DNA of 64,000 nt from Flavobacteriales bacterium (GTDB lineage: Bacteria; Bacteroidota; Bacteroidia; Flavobacteriales_D; Parvicellaceae): assembly GCA_029251405.1 (NCBI GenBank), contig JAQXDK010000041.1, positions 1 through 64,000 of the forward strand. The letters are read 5' to 3'. The notes under the pieces were generated by a model. The model was not told where the DNA came from. It did not search any database and saw nothing but the letters and a program-made list of their open reading frames with translations. Shown piece by piece: positions 44,250 through 53,150 of the stretch (within the stretch, counting starts at the first letter, position 1; the number at the start of each line of letters is the position of its first letter). The position numbers were made by a program, and so were the translations under genes.

Positions 44250-45332
44250 TTGAAAAAAATACTATTTCTTGCTCATCATAGAATTGATAGAAGTCCAGGT
44301 CAGAGGTATAGATTTGAACAGTTTTTTGACTATTTGGAATCAAAAGGCTTAGAATGTTATCTGGCTAACATCATAAATGAAGAAGATGAAAAGGCACTAT
44401 ATGAATCTAAAAACATCTTAAAAAAAATTAAAATTGGGCTCAATTCCTACAAAAGAAGATGGATACATACTAGTAGAATTGAAGACTTTAACTTAGTGGT
44501 TATTTACAGAGAAGTATTACCTACAAAATCAATATATTTCGAAAATTATATTCGAAAAAAAAACATTCCAATAGTTTACGATTTTGATGATGCAATTTGG
44601 GTGAAAGATGTTTCAGAAGTGAATAAGAAAATATCTTTTTTAAAAGATGAAAAAAAAATAGAGAAAATACTTCCTTTTTGTAAGCACGTAACTTGTGGAA
44701 ACGAATATTTGGCCAGTTTTGCAAGGAATTTCAATTCTAATGTAACTATTATACCTTCTACTGTTGATACCGATAAATACAAGCCCATAAAGTCTAATAA
44801 CCATGATGAAAAAATTAAAATTGGATGGGTTGGAAGCCACACTACTGTCAAACACTTTAATTTGCTTTTTGACGTGTATCTGTTTCTTAAAAAGAAATAC
44901 AAAAACAAACTTGAATTCATATTAATTGGTGATGAGAATTATCATAACATAGAATTGGGTATTCAAGGAATTAAATGGGACAACAATAAAGAAGTTGAAT
45001 TGTTCAATTCATTCGATATTGGTATTATGCCCATTCCAAATAATGAATGGTCTAAGGGGAAGTGCGGAATGAAAGGTCTCTTGTATATGTCTGTTGGTAC
45101 TCCAACTGTGATGTCTTCGGTGGGCATGAATAAAAAAATCATAGAGAACGGCAAAAACGGATATTTGGCAAATTCCAGTTCAGATTGGATAGAAATTTTA
45201 TCAAAACTCATTGAAAGTAAAACTTTAAGAGACAAAATTGGACTTAAAGGCCGTGAAACAATCTTGAAAAACTACTCAAAAAAAGTAGTTAAAGAAATTT
45301 ACTACAATTTATACACTTCATTAATGAAATAA
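44250..45332 (+). CDS. Glycosyltransferase, GT-B fold (GT4-like)
   Basis: 360 residues, TTG start giving K-K-I-L-F-L-A-H-H-R. The N-terminal half has D-F-D-D-A-I-W near 115; the C-terminal half has G-W-V-G-S-H-T-T near 190, a domain preceding the donor-binding segment, and G-T-P-T-V-M-S-S-V-G-M with a following E-N-G-K-N-G, typical of retaining GT4 enzymes. It transfers a sugar to a surface glycan precursor in the cytosol. Divergent from the CapD-type dehydratase, which would supply sugars for the same kind of pathway; one base before gcvT. Confidence 0.85.
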   Translation: MKKILFLAHHRIDRSPGQRYRFEQFFDYLESKGLECYLANIINEEDEKALYESKNILKKIKIGLNSYKRRWIHTSRIEDFNLVVIYREVLPTKSIYFENYIRKKNIPIVYDFDDAIWVKDVSEVNKKISFLKDEKKIEKILPFCKHVTCGNEYLASFARNFNSNVTIIPSTVDTDKYKPIKSNNHDEKIKIGWVGSHTTVKHFNLLFDVYLFLKKKYKNKLEFILIGDENYHNIELGIQGIKWDNNKEVELFNSFDIGIMPIPNNEWSKGKCGMKGLLYMSVGTPTVMSSVGMNKKIIENGKNGYLANSSSDWIEILSKLIESKTLRDKIGLKGRETILKNYSKKVVKEIYYNLYTSLMK

Positions 45333-45333
45333 T

Positions 45334-46419
45334 ATGAAAAAAACAGCACTATATAATAAACATTTAGAGATGGGAGCGAAAATGGTTCCATTTGCAGGTT
45401 ATGATATGCCTGTACAGTACTCTGGAGTAAATCAAGAACATATTAATGTCAGAAATAATGTCGGAGTTTTTGATGTTTCACATATGGGAGAATTTTTGGT
45501 TAAAGGAGAGAATGCATTAGCACTAATTCAAAAAATTTCAAGTAACGATGCAACACAATTGTTTCCTGGAAGAGCACAATACGCTTATTTACCGAACTCT
45601 AAAGGTGGAGTAGTGGATGATATGCTTGTTTATATGATCGATCAAAATCATTATATGCTGGTGGTAAATGCATCTAATATTGAAAAAGATTGGAATTGGA
45701 TTGTAAGTCAAAATAACGTAGGTGCTGAAATAGAAAATATTTCTGACAATTTTTCTTTAATAGCTGTTCAAGGTCCTAAAGCTGTTGATGTTCTTCAAGA
45801 ACTCACATCGATTGATTTAAATGGAATAAAATTTTATCACTTTCAGGTTGGTGATTTTGCTGGATTAAATAATATTATCATTTCAGCAACTGGTTACACA
45901 GGTTCTGGTGGTTTTGAATTGTATGTTCCAAACCAAAGCGCTGAAACAGTTTGGGAGGCAATATTTAGTACTAAAATTCAACCTCCAGTTCTTCCTACTG
46001 GACTGGCAGCAAGAGATACTTTAAGATTAGAAATGGGGTATTGTTTATATGGAAATGATATTTCTGACGAAACCTCTCCAATTGCTGCTGGATTAGGATG
46101 GGTAACAAAGTTTAATAAAGACTTTATTGGAAAAGAAATTATTCAAAACCAAAAAAATGAAGGTACTGAAGATAAATTAATTGCTTTTGAATTAATAGAT
46201 AGAGGAATTCCTAGAAAAGATTATGAAATAGAAAATTATTCTGGTGAACTAATTGGTAAAGTTACTTCAGGTACTATGGGGCCTTCCGTTCAAAAAGCTA
46301 TTGGTTTAGGTTATATAAAGTCTGAATACGCTAAAATGGGAGATACTATATATTTGAAAATCAGAAATAAAAAAATTCCTGCATTAATTGTGAAATTACC
46401 TTTTTTTAAGAATTCATAA
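45334..46419 (+). CDS. gcvT: Glycine cleavage system T protein (aminomethyltransferase)
   Basis: 361 residues. G-A-K-M-V-P-F-A-G-Y-D-M-P at the start, F-D-V-S-H-M-G-E with the catalytic-region aspartate, N-A-S-N-I-E-K-D, T-G-Y-T-G-S-G-G-F-E and A-A-R-D-T-L-R-L-E match the family throughout. It releases ammonia from the H-protein-bound intermediate and passes the one-carbon unit to tetrahydrofolate. Other gcv genes are not in the window, as is usual in Flavobacteriia. comB starts at its stop codon. Confidence 0.96.
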   Translation: MKKTALYNKHLEMGAKMVPFAGYDMPVQYSGVNQEHINVRNNVGVFDVSHMGEFLVKGENALALIQKISSNDATQLFPGRAQYAYLPNSKGGVVDDMLVYMIDQNHYMLVVNASNIEKDWNWIVSQNNVGAEIENISDNFSLIAVQGPKAVDVLQELTSIDLNGIKFYHFQVGDFAGLNNIIISATGYTGSGGFELYVPNQSAETVWEAIFSTKIQPPVLPTGLAARDTLRLEMGYCLYGNDISDETSPIAAGLGWVTKFNKDFIGKEIIQNQKNEGTEDKLIAFELIDRGIPRKDYEIENYSGELIGKVTSGTMGPSVQKAIGLGYIKSEYAKMGDTIYLKIRNKKIPALIVKLPFFKNS

Positions 46420-47138
46420 TGGTGAAACCTAAAGTAGAAGTATGTTTCACACCTAATTTATATCCACTTTACAATGATGATTTTGATGTTGTAGTTGCAA
46501 TTGATGTACTTCGAGCAACTTCTGTTATTTGCACAGCTTTTCATCATGGAGTTGATAAAATTATTCCAGTGAGTTCACTTGAAGAAGCAACTACTTATCT
46601 TAAGAAAGGTTATCAAGTTGCTGCTGAAAGAAAAGGAAAAATTGTTGATGGGTTTAATTTAGGAAACTCTCCTTTTAGCTACATGAATAATAACCTAAAA
46701 GGACAAACACTTGTTTTAACGACTACCAATGGAACTAAAGCAATTCATGCGGCTAAAGATTGTAAGCAACTTTTAATTGGTTCATTTCTAAACCTTCAAA
46801 TATTATGTGATTACTTAATAGAGCAGAATAAAAATATTTTATTACTTGGTTCAGGTTGGCAAAATAAGTTTTGTTTGGAAGATTCTATTTGTGCAGGTGC
46901 AATATGTGACGAGTTAATTAATTCAAATAAATTCCAATCTGTGAACGATTCATCTGTTGGTGCTCGATATTTATATCAATCGGCAAAATCAAATTATTTT
47001 GGATTTTTAAAAGCATCATCACATCGAAAACGTTTAAAAAATTTAAACTTAAATAAGGACATAAAATATTGTTTAACTCCCAATCAGACCGATGTCATAC
47101 CATACAGAGTAAACGGTTCTTTGAAAAATTTAATTTAG
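46419..47138 (+). CDS. comB: 2-phosphosulfolactate phosphatase family
   Basis: 239 residues. A-I-D-V-L-R-A-T-S-V near residue 30, A-A-E-R-K-G in the middle, L-T-T-T-N-G-T-K-A near 104, and C-L-E-D-S-I-C-A-G-A match ComB. The characterised reaction hydrolyses 2-phosphosulfolactate in coenzyme M or sulfolactate synthesis, but most bacteria with comB lack coenzyme M, so the natural role here is open. Its ATG overlaps the gcvT stop codon, and yaaA follows after 6 bp. Confidence 0.9.
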   Translation: MVKPKVEVCFTPNLYPLYNDDFDVVVAIDVLRATSVICTAFHHGVDKIIPVSSLEEATTYLKKGYQVAAERKGKIVDGFNLGNSPFSYMNNNLKGQTLVLTTTNGTKAIHAAKDCKQLLIGSFLNLQILCDYLIEQNKNILLLGSGWQNKFCLEDSICAGAICDELINSNKFQSVNDSSVGARYLYQSAKSNYFGFLKASSHRKRLKNLNLNKDIKYCLTPNQTDVIPYRVNGSLKNLI

Positions 47139-47144
47139 ATTGAT

Positions 47145-47906
47145 ATGTATGTTTTTCTTTCTCCCACAAAAACTATGAAAAAACCAGATTTAACTGGTGA
47201 TTATGGCAATTTCACTACTCCCTTTTTTTTACAAAAAGCAGAAGAATTGAATAGTTCTTTGAAGAAACAAAATAGAGCGGATCTTGGTAAACTGATGAAA
47301 TTAAGCGATAAACTAGCTGAACAAACGTGGTATAATATTCAAAAATGGGGTTCAGATGACCTTGAGAAAACACCAGCAGTTTTAACATATCAAGGAACTG
47401 CTTTTAAAAATTTAAATCCTCAGAAATGGAGTAATGATATTGCTAAATATGCTCAAGAAAATTTAATTATATTCAGTGGGTTATATGGTGTTTTGAGACC
47501 CTATGACTTAGTAGAAAACTATCGATTAGAAATGGGGTTAAAAGCTGGGTTTTTAAAAGAAGCTATGACACTTTATGTTTATTGGGAACCAAGTTTAATG
47601 AAATATTTAAACTCAATTTTAGAAAATAAGATGGTAATAAACTTAGCTAGTAACGAATATTTTAAAACCATTCACACTATTTCTAAAGTAGCAAAAGTTA
47701 TTAATTGTACATTTTTTGAAAAATCTGGAAAGGAATATAAAATTATAGCTAATTATTCAAAGGCAGCTAGAGGAAGTATGGCTAGTTATATAATGGCTCA
47801 CAAGATTAAAAACATCAATCAATTAAAAGAATACAATGATTTAAATTACACTTTTAATTCAGAAATGTCTGATTCCCAAAACTTAGTGTTCACTAGAAAT
47901 CGTTAA
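47145..47906 (+). CDS. yaaA: Peroxide stress protein YaaA (DUF328)
   Basis: 253 residues. Family markers: L-S-P-T-K-T-M (5-11), Y-Q-G-T-A-F-K-N-L near 85, F-S-G-L-Y-G-V-L-R-P-Y-D near 110, Y-R-L-E-M-G, and the late A-R-G-S-M-A-S-Y. In E. coli YaaA limits free iron and DNA damage under hydrogen peroxide stress and can bind DNA. Cytosolic. Last gene of the glycosyltransferase-gcvT-comB-yaaA run; it overlaps the convergent hemB by 4 bp. Confidence 0.94.
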   Translation: MYVFLSPTKTMKKPDLTGDYGNFTTPFFLQKAEELNSSLKKQNRADLGKLMKLSDKLAEQTWYNIQKWGSDDLEKTPAVLTYQGTAFKNLNPQKWSNDIAKYAQENLIIFSGLYGVLRPYDLVENYRLEMGLKAGFLKEAMTLYVYWEPSLMKYLNSILENKMVINLASNEYFKTIHTISKVAKVINCTFFEKSGKEYKIIANYSKAARGSMASYIMAHKIKNINQLKEYNDLNYTFNSEMSDSQNLVFTRNR

Positions 47907-48871
47907 TTTTTAAACTTAGCAAAATCTTTAGCAAAATAAGTTAGAATTATATCTGCTCCAGCTCTTTTTATGCTTGTAAGCACCTCTAAATAAGTATTGT
48001 CATAGTCCAACCATCCTTTTTCAGCTGCTGCATGAATCATGGCATATTCTCCGCTAACATTATAGGCACTTATTGGTAGGTTTGAATTTTTTTTTAATGT
48101 TTGAATAACATCAAGGTAACTTAATGCTGGTTTAATCATTAAAATATCAGCTCCTTCTATTTCATCAAGCTCTGCTTCTACGAGACTTTCTGTTCTATTT
48201 CTGGGGTCCATTTGGTAAGTTTTCTTATCACCATGTTTAGGTTCAGAATTTAAGGCATCTCTGAAGGGTCCGTAGAAAGCACTTGCGTATTTAGCAGTAT
48301 AACTCATTATGCTAGTATTAATAAAATTATTTTCATCAAGTGTTTCTCTTATGGCACCAACCCTTCCGTCCATCATGTCAGAAGGTCCAATAATGTCAAT
48401 TCCAGCGTTGGCTTGTGCAAGTGCCATTTCACATAAAATTGGAATCGATTCATCATTGTCAATTTCCCCCTTTATTACCAGTCCATCATGTCCGTCCGAT
48501 GAATAAGGATCCATGGCTACATCACTCATAAGTGAAAAATCAGGAAATTCTTTTTTAATTTCTTTAATTGCCTTAAGGTAAAAGTTTTTTGGATGATAAC
48601 TGTAGGTAGCTTTTTTGTCCTTTAAATTATTTTCTACAGAGGGGAATAAAACAAAATTAGAAAGACCTAATTTCCCACAACTCTCAATTTCATTTAATAG
48701 TAAATCTAAAGACCATCTATAGCAATTAGGCATTGAATGGATAGATTTTTTTTTATTAACTCCATCAATTATGAATAGAGGATATATTAGATCTTCTTTT
48801 TTTAGATGTGTTTCAGCAACCATTTCTCTAACAGCTGAAGTTTTTCTATTTCTTCTTGGTCTTTGATTCAT
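47903..48871 (-). CDS. hemB: Porphobilinogen synthase
   Basis: 322 residues. It condenses two 5-aminolevulinates for heme synthesis. The Schiff-base lysine is in D-I-L-M-I-K-P-A (about 244-251). The active-site metal segment reads M-D-P-Y-S-S-D-G-H-D-G, with aspartates in place of the cysteines of zinc-type enzymes, so this is a magnesium-type PBGS. R-P-R-R-N-R-K-T start is canonical. One base separates it from the M42 peptidase gene upstream. Confidence 0.96.
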   Translation of the reverse strand: MNQRPRRNRKTSAVREMVAETHLKKEDLIYPLFIIDGVNKKKSIHSMPNCYRWSLDLLLNEIESCGKLGLSNFVLFPSVENNLKDKKATYSYHPKNFYLKAIKEIKKEFPDFSLMSDVAMDPYSSDGHDGLVIKGEIDNDESIPILCEMALAQANAGIDIIGPSDMMDGRVGAIRETLDENNFINTSIMSYTAKYASAFYGPFRDALNSEPKHGDKKTYQMDPRNRTESLVEAELDEIEGADILMIKPALSYLDVIQTLKKNSNLPISAYNVSGEYAMIHAAAEKGWLDYDNTYLEVLTSIKRAGADIILTYFAKDFAKFKN

Positions 48872-49966
48872 TTACTTTAAATAATGAAAAGTTTGGCCGT
48901 TTTTAAGGGCAATTAATGATTTGTAAATCAACTCAATTACAGAATTGACATCGTCCTTTGAACACATCTCCACTGTAGTATGCATGTATCTTAAAGGCAA
49001 AGAAATTAATGCTGAGGCTACGCCTTTGTTAGAATATGCAAAGGCATCTGTATCTGTTCCAGTACTTCTTGAAGCAGCTAATCTTTGAAAATCTACTTTA
49101 TTTTTTTCAGCTTGATTAATTATGAATTTCAATAAATTGTTTTGAACTGCTGGGCCATAAGTTAAAACAGGGCCTTTACCAGACGATAAATCCCCTTCAA
49201 CAATTTTTTTAATCATAGGTGTATTGGTGTCGTGACATACATCTGTTACTATAGCAACATCTGGTTGAATAGTTTCTGCAATCATTTGGGCTCCTCTAAG
49301 ACCAATTTCTTCTTGAACAGCATTTGTAATGTAGAGACCAAAGGGTAATTTAACTTTGTTTTCATGTAAAAGTCTTGCAACTTCCGCAATCATAAATCCG
49401 CCCATTCTGTTATCTAATGCTCTTCCTACGTAGTATTTCTTATTAAGAATCATAAACTCATCTTCATAAGTAACAACACACCCAACATGAATTCCTAAAG
49501 CTTCTACCTCTTTTTTATTTTTACATCCACAGTCTAGAAATATATTATCAGTTTTTGGAGACTCTTCTTTAGCACCACCTCTACGAGTATGAATAGCAGG
49601 CCAACCAAAAACCGCCTTTACCAAGCCTTTTTCAGTATGAATATTTACTCTTTTGGAAGGTGCAATTTGGTGATCGCTACCACCATTTCTTCTCAGATAA
49701 ATAAAACCATTTTCTGTTATGTAATGAACAAACCATGAAATTTCATCAGCGTGGGCTTCAATTACTACTTTGTATTTAGCTTCAGGATTTATTACTCCAA
49801 CAACGGAGCCGTAGGTGTCTATAATGTGAGTATCAATGTAGGGTTTTACATAGTCTAACCACACTTTTTGTCCTGCACTTTCAAACCCAGTTGGAGACGC
49901 TGTGTTAAGGTATTTTTCTAAAAATTTCTCTGAACTTTTAGATATATGATTTAATTTTTTACTCAT
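48872..49966 (-). CDS. M42 family aminopeptidase
   Basis: 364 residues, no signal peptide, cytosolic. Binuclear metal ligands are seen in E-A-H-A-D-E (about 71-76), G-R-A-L-D-N-R (about 182-188), V-Q-E-E-I-G with the general base, V-T-D-V-C-H-D, and R-Y-M-H-T-T near the C-terminus. M42 enzymes form tetrahedral dodecamers that trim peptides. A small N-terminal helix K-S-S-E-K-F-L-E precedes the core. In line with hemB downstream. Confidence 0.92.
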   Translation of the reverse strand: MSKKLNHISKSSEKFLEKYLNTASPTGFESAGQKVWLDYVKPYIDTHIIDTYGSVVGVINPEAKYKVVIEAHADEISWFVHYITENGFIYLRRNGGSDHQIAPSKRVNIHTEKGLVKAVFGWPAIHTRRGGAKEESPKTDNIFLDCGCKNKKEVEALGIHVGCVVTYEDEFMILNKKYYVGRALDNRMGGFMIAEVARLLHENKVKLPFGLYITNAVQEEIGLRGAQMIAETIQPDVAIVTDVCHDTNTPMIKKIVEGDLSSGKGPVLTYGPAVQNNLLKFIINQAEKNKVDFQRLAASRSTGTDTDAFAYSNKGVASALISLPLRYMHTTVEMCSKDDVNSVIELIYKSLIALKNGQTFHYLK

Positions 49967-49969
49967 TTT

Positions 49970-50758
49970 TTAAAAAGGTTTTTTGCTTTTTTTTTCAAAT
50001 AACATAAAGTTGACACCGAAATCAAAATCTAGTGATTTATTCTTGAAATCTCCAAAAGTACTACCTCCATTTAAGAGTTTTTGCCCTTGTTCAAGTAGGA
50101 AGTCAAATCCAATTGAAATTTTCTCAGTTAAGTGGTAATCAATGCCAGCACCACCGACCCAACCCCAATCGATTTGATCTAAATTTTCTATAGCAAATTC
50201 TTTGGCATTATCGTCTAATGTGACTTTGTTTCCATTTTGATCGATTAGATTAGACCTGTTTTTCAACAAAAATGCCATGTATGGTCCAAAATTAATATCG
50301 AATTTTAATTTTTTTCCAAATCCAAGGTGAAAAAATGCAGGGACATCAAAATAGTTCAACATTTGTTTTATGTCACCAGTCTTAATAGTTTGAAAAGCAT
50401 CATCATCTTTAATGAAATTTACATTTGAATATTCAAATCCTTTACTTGCAATATCAAAATCACCTTTAATACAAAGAAATCTATTAAAATTATAAACAAT
50501 AGTTCCACCATATAATGCACCTAGTTTATTGCTTAAATCTTGTGGTTCTATTCCGTTCTTAGGTATTTGAGCTATTTCAGCAAAATTAACTCCTCCGTTT
50601 AAACCTATTTCTAATCTATGTACTTTCTTTTTCTTTTTATCATCTTTCTTAGCAGTTGATAATTCAATTTCTTTTATTATTTGGTTGTAGTCATTGAAAT
50701 TATCTTGTCCAAAACTTATAATGGGAAGCAAAAACAACAATAGTTTAATCTTTTTCAT
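49970..50758 (-). CDS. Outer membrane beta-barrel protein (PorT-like family)
   Basis: 262 residues starting at ATG 50758, chosen because a clean signal peptide follows (K-K-I-K-L-L-L-F-L-L-P-I-I-S-F-G-Q). A charged lysine cluster (D-D-K-K-K-K-K-K) precedes a predicted small barrel with L-N-G-G-V-N-F-A and alternating hydrophobic strands ending V-N-F-M-L-F. Belongs to the broad outer-membrane-beta-barrel family of Bacteroidota; function unknown. Divergent from ubiE. Confidence 0.75.
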   Translation of the reverse strand: MKKIKLLLFLLPIISFGQDNFNDYNQIIKEIELSTAKKDDKKKKKVHRLEIGLNGGVNFAEIAQIPKNGIEPQDLSNKLGALYGGTIVYNFNRFLCIKGDFDIASKGFEYSNVNFIKDDDAFQTIKTGDIKQMLNYFDVPAFFHLGFGKKLKFDINFGPYMAFLLKNRSNLIDQNGNKVTLDDNAKEFAIENLDQIDWGWVGGAGIDYHLTEKISIGFDFLLEQGQKLLNGGSTFGDFKNKSLDFDFGVNFMLFEKKSKKPF

Positions 50759-50877
50759 ATTTCTTAATTTAATAAATAGTGCAATCATGTAAAAATAGTT
50801 AATAATAAGTCCTAAAAAAAAAAAGTTTATTATTTGATGTATCAAAACAAAATTTGTGTAGAAAAAAATGATAAACA

Positions 50878-50910
50878 TTTGATTTCTAAACAACCATATA
50901 TTTACCTTCG
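50878..50910 (+). promoter_or_regulatory. Promoter of ubiE
   Basis: TTTG (50878-50881), 21-bp spacer, TACCTTCG (50903-50910; seven of eight matches). The -7 box ends three bases before the ATG at 50914. Confidence 0.45.
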
Positions 50911-50913
50911 TTC

Positions 50914-51645
50914 ATGCAAAAAATTGTAAAACCTTACAACGATTCAAAACTTTCTAAAAAAGAGGAAGTAGAAAAAATGTTTGACAATATTTCTGCCAAA
51001 TATGATTTTTTAAATCATTTTTTGAGTTTAGGTATCGATCATATATGGAGAAGGAAAACTATTAAATTAATTTCTAAAAAAAAACCCGATTTCATTTTGG
51101 ATGTAGCTACAGGAACTGGAGATTTAGCCTTTGCTGCCGAAAAGAAGATGAAAATTAAAAAAATCATTGGATTAGATATTTCTAATGGTATGTTGGAAGT
51201 AGGTAGAAAAAAAATTAAAAAGAAAAATTTAAAAGATAAACTTGAATTTATACAAGGAGATTCTGAAAACCTTCCCTTTGAAGACGATTATTTTGACGCT
51301 GTTATGGTAAGCTTTGGAGTCAGAAACTTCGAAAACTTAAATAAAGGTTTATCAGAAATTAATAGAGTCCTTAAAGCAAACGGTGGTATTTATGTGCTAG
51401 AGTTTTCCAAGCCTAAAAATTTCCCAATAAAGCAGCTTTTTAATTTTTATTCCTCTTATATATTACCTTTTTTTGGTTCTCTAATTTCTAAAGATAAATC
51501 TGCCTATCACTACTTACCTGCATCTGTAGACGCATTTCCAGAAGGAACAGCTTTTATAAATGAATTAGAAAAGGTAGGATTTAAAACATCCTCTTCAAAA
51601 ACTCTTAGTGGTGGTATTGCTACTTTATATTCAGCATTTAAATAG
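50914..51645 (+). CDS. ubiE: Demethylmenaquinone methyltransferase
   Basis: 243 residues, class I SAM methyltransferase. [13 protein letters not shown] near residue 23, the SAM loop D-V-A-T-G-T-G-D (about 64-71), and V-S-F-G-V-R-N near residue 130 are the UbiE/MenG signatures. It makes menaquinone from demethylmenaquinone, the last step of the pathway to which menC and menE at 40-42 kb belong. porT follows after 35 bp, an arrangement conserved in Bacteroidota. Confidence 0.95.
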   Translation: MQKIVKPYNDSKLSKKEEVEKMFDNISAKYDFLNHFLSLGIDHIWRRKTIKLISKKKPDFILDVATGTGDLAFAAEKKMKIKKIIGLDISNGMLEVGRKKIKKKNLKDKLEFIQGDSENLPFEDDYFDAVMVSFGVRNFENLNKGLSEINRVLKANGGIYVLEFSKPKNFPIKQLFNFYSSYILPFFGSLISKDKSAYHYLPASVDAFPEGTAFINELEKVGFKTSSSKTLSGGIATLYSAFK

Positions 51646-51666
51646 CTAGATTATAATCAGTTTTAT

Positions 51667-51674
51667 TATATTTG
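51667..51674 (+). promoter_or_regulatory. -7 promoter element for porT
   Basis: TATATTTG, a full match, ends six bases before the ATG at 51681. It indicates porT has a promoter of its own besides possible read-through from ubiE. Confidence 0.5.
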
Positions 51675-51680
51675 CTTTCG

Positions 51681-52418
51681 ATGATTAAAAAAGCCTTTTT
51701 GTATCTGTTGTTGTTGCTAAATTTTAGTAATCTTTTATCTCAGTCAGATAATTTGTCTCAGTTTGACGATAAATTTTTACACTTTGGTTTTGCGCTCTCT
51801 AGTAATACAGCTGGTTTTCATATAGAAAAAACATTTCCTGGTTCAGATTCCATGGCTTCAGTTTTGGTAAATCCCAAGTCTGGTTTTTCTTTGGGAGTTG
51901 TAACATCTGTAAATATCAATCCTAATTTTAAAATTCGTTTTGTTCTCCCTTCATTATCTTTCCAAGAAAGAGTTATTGAATACACCTATTTCAATGCTTC
52001 CAATCAAGAAATTGTAGATTCAAAAGTTTTGAATTCAACATACCTTGAATTTCCAGTTTTATTAAAATTTAGAACCGATAGAATTCACAATTTTGCTGTT
52101 TATAGTTTGGCTGGTTTTAGATATGGAATTGACATGAATTCAAACATAGATGTTAACAATGACGGTGCCAGTTTACAAGATCAGGTTATAAAATTATCTA
52201 AAACAGATTTTGGTGCTGAAGTTGGAGGAGGAGTGGACCTTTTTTTAAAATACTTTAAGTTAGGAATAGAATTAAAGCTGGGTGTTGGTATGAAAAATAT
52301 GTTGTATCTAAATCAAAACAATGCAGCAAGCATTAATGAAACACCAACAAATTTCGAAAGCGCTATTCAATCTCTTAAGTCAAGAGTCTGGACCTTTTCT
52401 TTTACTTTTGAAGGGTAA
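51681..52418 (+). CDS. porT: T9SS outer membrane protein PorT
   Basis: 245 residues from ATG 51681; a TTG at 51672 overlaps the -7 box and is rejected. Signal peptide (I-K-K-A-F-L-Y-L-L-L-L-L) to about L-L-S-Q, then F-D-D-K-F-L-H-F-G-F-A-L, F-S-L-G-V-V near 70, and a barrel ending W-T-F-S-F-T-F. Location beside ubiE and overall pattern identify PorT, an essential component of type IX secretion. It serves exporters such as the adhesin at the left end. Overlaps the convergent methyltransferase gene by 17 bp. Confidence 0.85.
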   Translation: MIKKAFLYLLLLLNFSNLLSQSDNLSQFDDKFLHFGFALSSNTAGFHIEKTFPGSDSMASVLVNPKSGFSLGVVTSVNINPNFKIRFVLPSLSFQERVIEYTYFNASNQEIVDSKVLNSTYLEFPVLLKFRTDRIHNFAVYSLAGFRYGIDMNSNIDVNNDGASLQDQVIKLSKTDFGAEVGGGVDLFLKYFKLGIELKLGVGMKNMLYLNQNNAASINETPTNFESAIQSLKSRVWTFSFTFEG

Positions 52419-53133
52419 TTTTAGATAGTTCATATAGAATAATTCCTGTAGCTACACTTGCATTTAAAGATTCTGCCAATCCATACCCAGGAATTTTAAT
52501 TTTTGTTGCTGATTGTTTTTTAATATTATCAGATACTCCATTAGATTCATTCCCAATAACTAGAATGGACTTATTCACTAAATCAGAGCTATTGATATTT
52601 TCGCCATCAAGACTGGTTATTAAAACTTTAAAATCAATAAACTCATTCCTTAATTCTTCAAATTCTCTGTAGTGAATGTTTATTCTAAAAATGGAACCCA
52701 TACTTGACATAACAACTTTACTGTTGTAAGCATCAACAGTATCCTCTGAGCAAAATATGTGTTTGTATCCAAACCAATCTAAAGACCTTATAATACTACC
52801 TAAATTTCCTGGATCACTTATGGAATCAACATAAATTATTGGTTTTTCATCGTTTTTATAGCTTTCATTTAATGGTATTTTACAGATTGCAATTACCTCG
52901 CTAGTATTTTTAAGTTGACTAATTCTATCAAGAGAACTTAAGGAACATTCAGTGCCATTTGGAAAACGATCAATAAGTCTTGAGCTTACATAAAGTTTGA
53001 TGATTTCAACTTTACTTTTGAGTAATTCTAAACAATTTTTTTCACCTTCAACTATGAATAAACCGTGTTCTTTTCTTTTACTTTTTCTATTAAGTGAAGT
53101 AAATTTTTTTAATTCTGTTCTGCTGATGGACAT
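52402..53133 (-). CDS. TrmH/SpoU family RNA methyltransferase
   Basis: 243 residues. An N-terminal substrate-binding part (residues 1-90, K-F-T-S-L-N-R-K-S-K-R) precedes the SPOUT knot with D-P-G-N-L-G-S-I-I-R (about 107-116), I-G-N-E-S-N-G-V and I-P-G-Y-G-L-A-E-S-L-N-A-S-V-A. It 2'-O-methylates ribose in rRNA or tRNA; the exact target is not visible. Divergently transcribed from tamL across 17 bp. Confidence 0.93.
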   Translation of the reverse strand: MSISRTELKKFTSLNRKSKRKEHGLFIVEGEKNCLELLKSKVEIIKLYVSSRLIDRFPNGTECSLSSLDRISQLKNTSEVIAICKIPLNESYKNDEKPIIYVDSISDPGNLGSIIRSLDWFGYKHIFCSEDTVDAYNSKVVMSSMGSIFRINIHYREFEELRNEFIDFKVLITSLDGENINSSDLVNKSILVIGNESNGVSDNIKKQSATKIKIPGYGLAESLNASVATGIILYELSKITLQK

Positions 53134-53138
53134 ATTAT

Positions 53139-53146
53139 TACTTTTG
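53139..53146 (+). promoter_or_regulatory. -7 promoter element for tamL
   Basis: TACTTTTG, a full match, ends four bases before the GTG at 53151, in the 17-bp gap between divergent genes. Confidence 0.5.
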
Positions 53147-53150
53147 TACT

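Noticed and set aside
50759-50893. 45-residue N-terminal extension of the outer membrane protein at 49970-50758
   Set aside because: A clean signal peptide begins at ATG 50758; the extension is phenylalanine/isoleucine-rich translation of A+T-rich DNA that reaches to the ubiE promoter.
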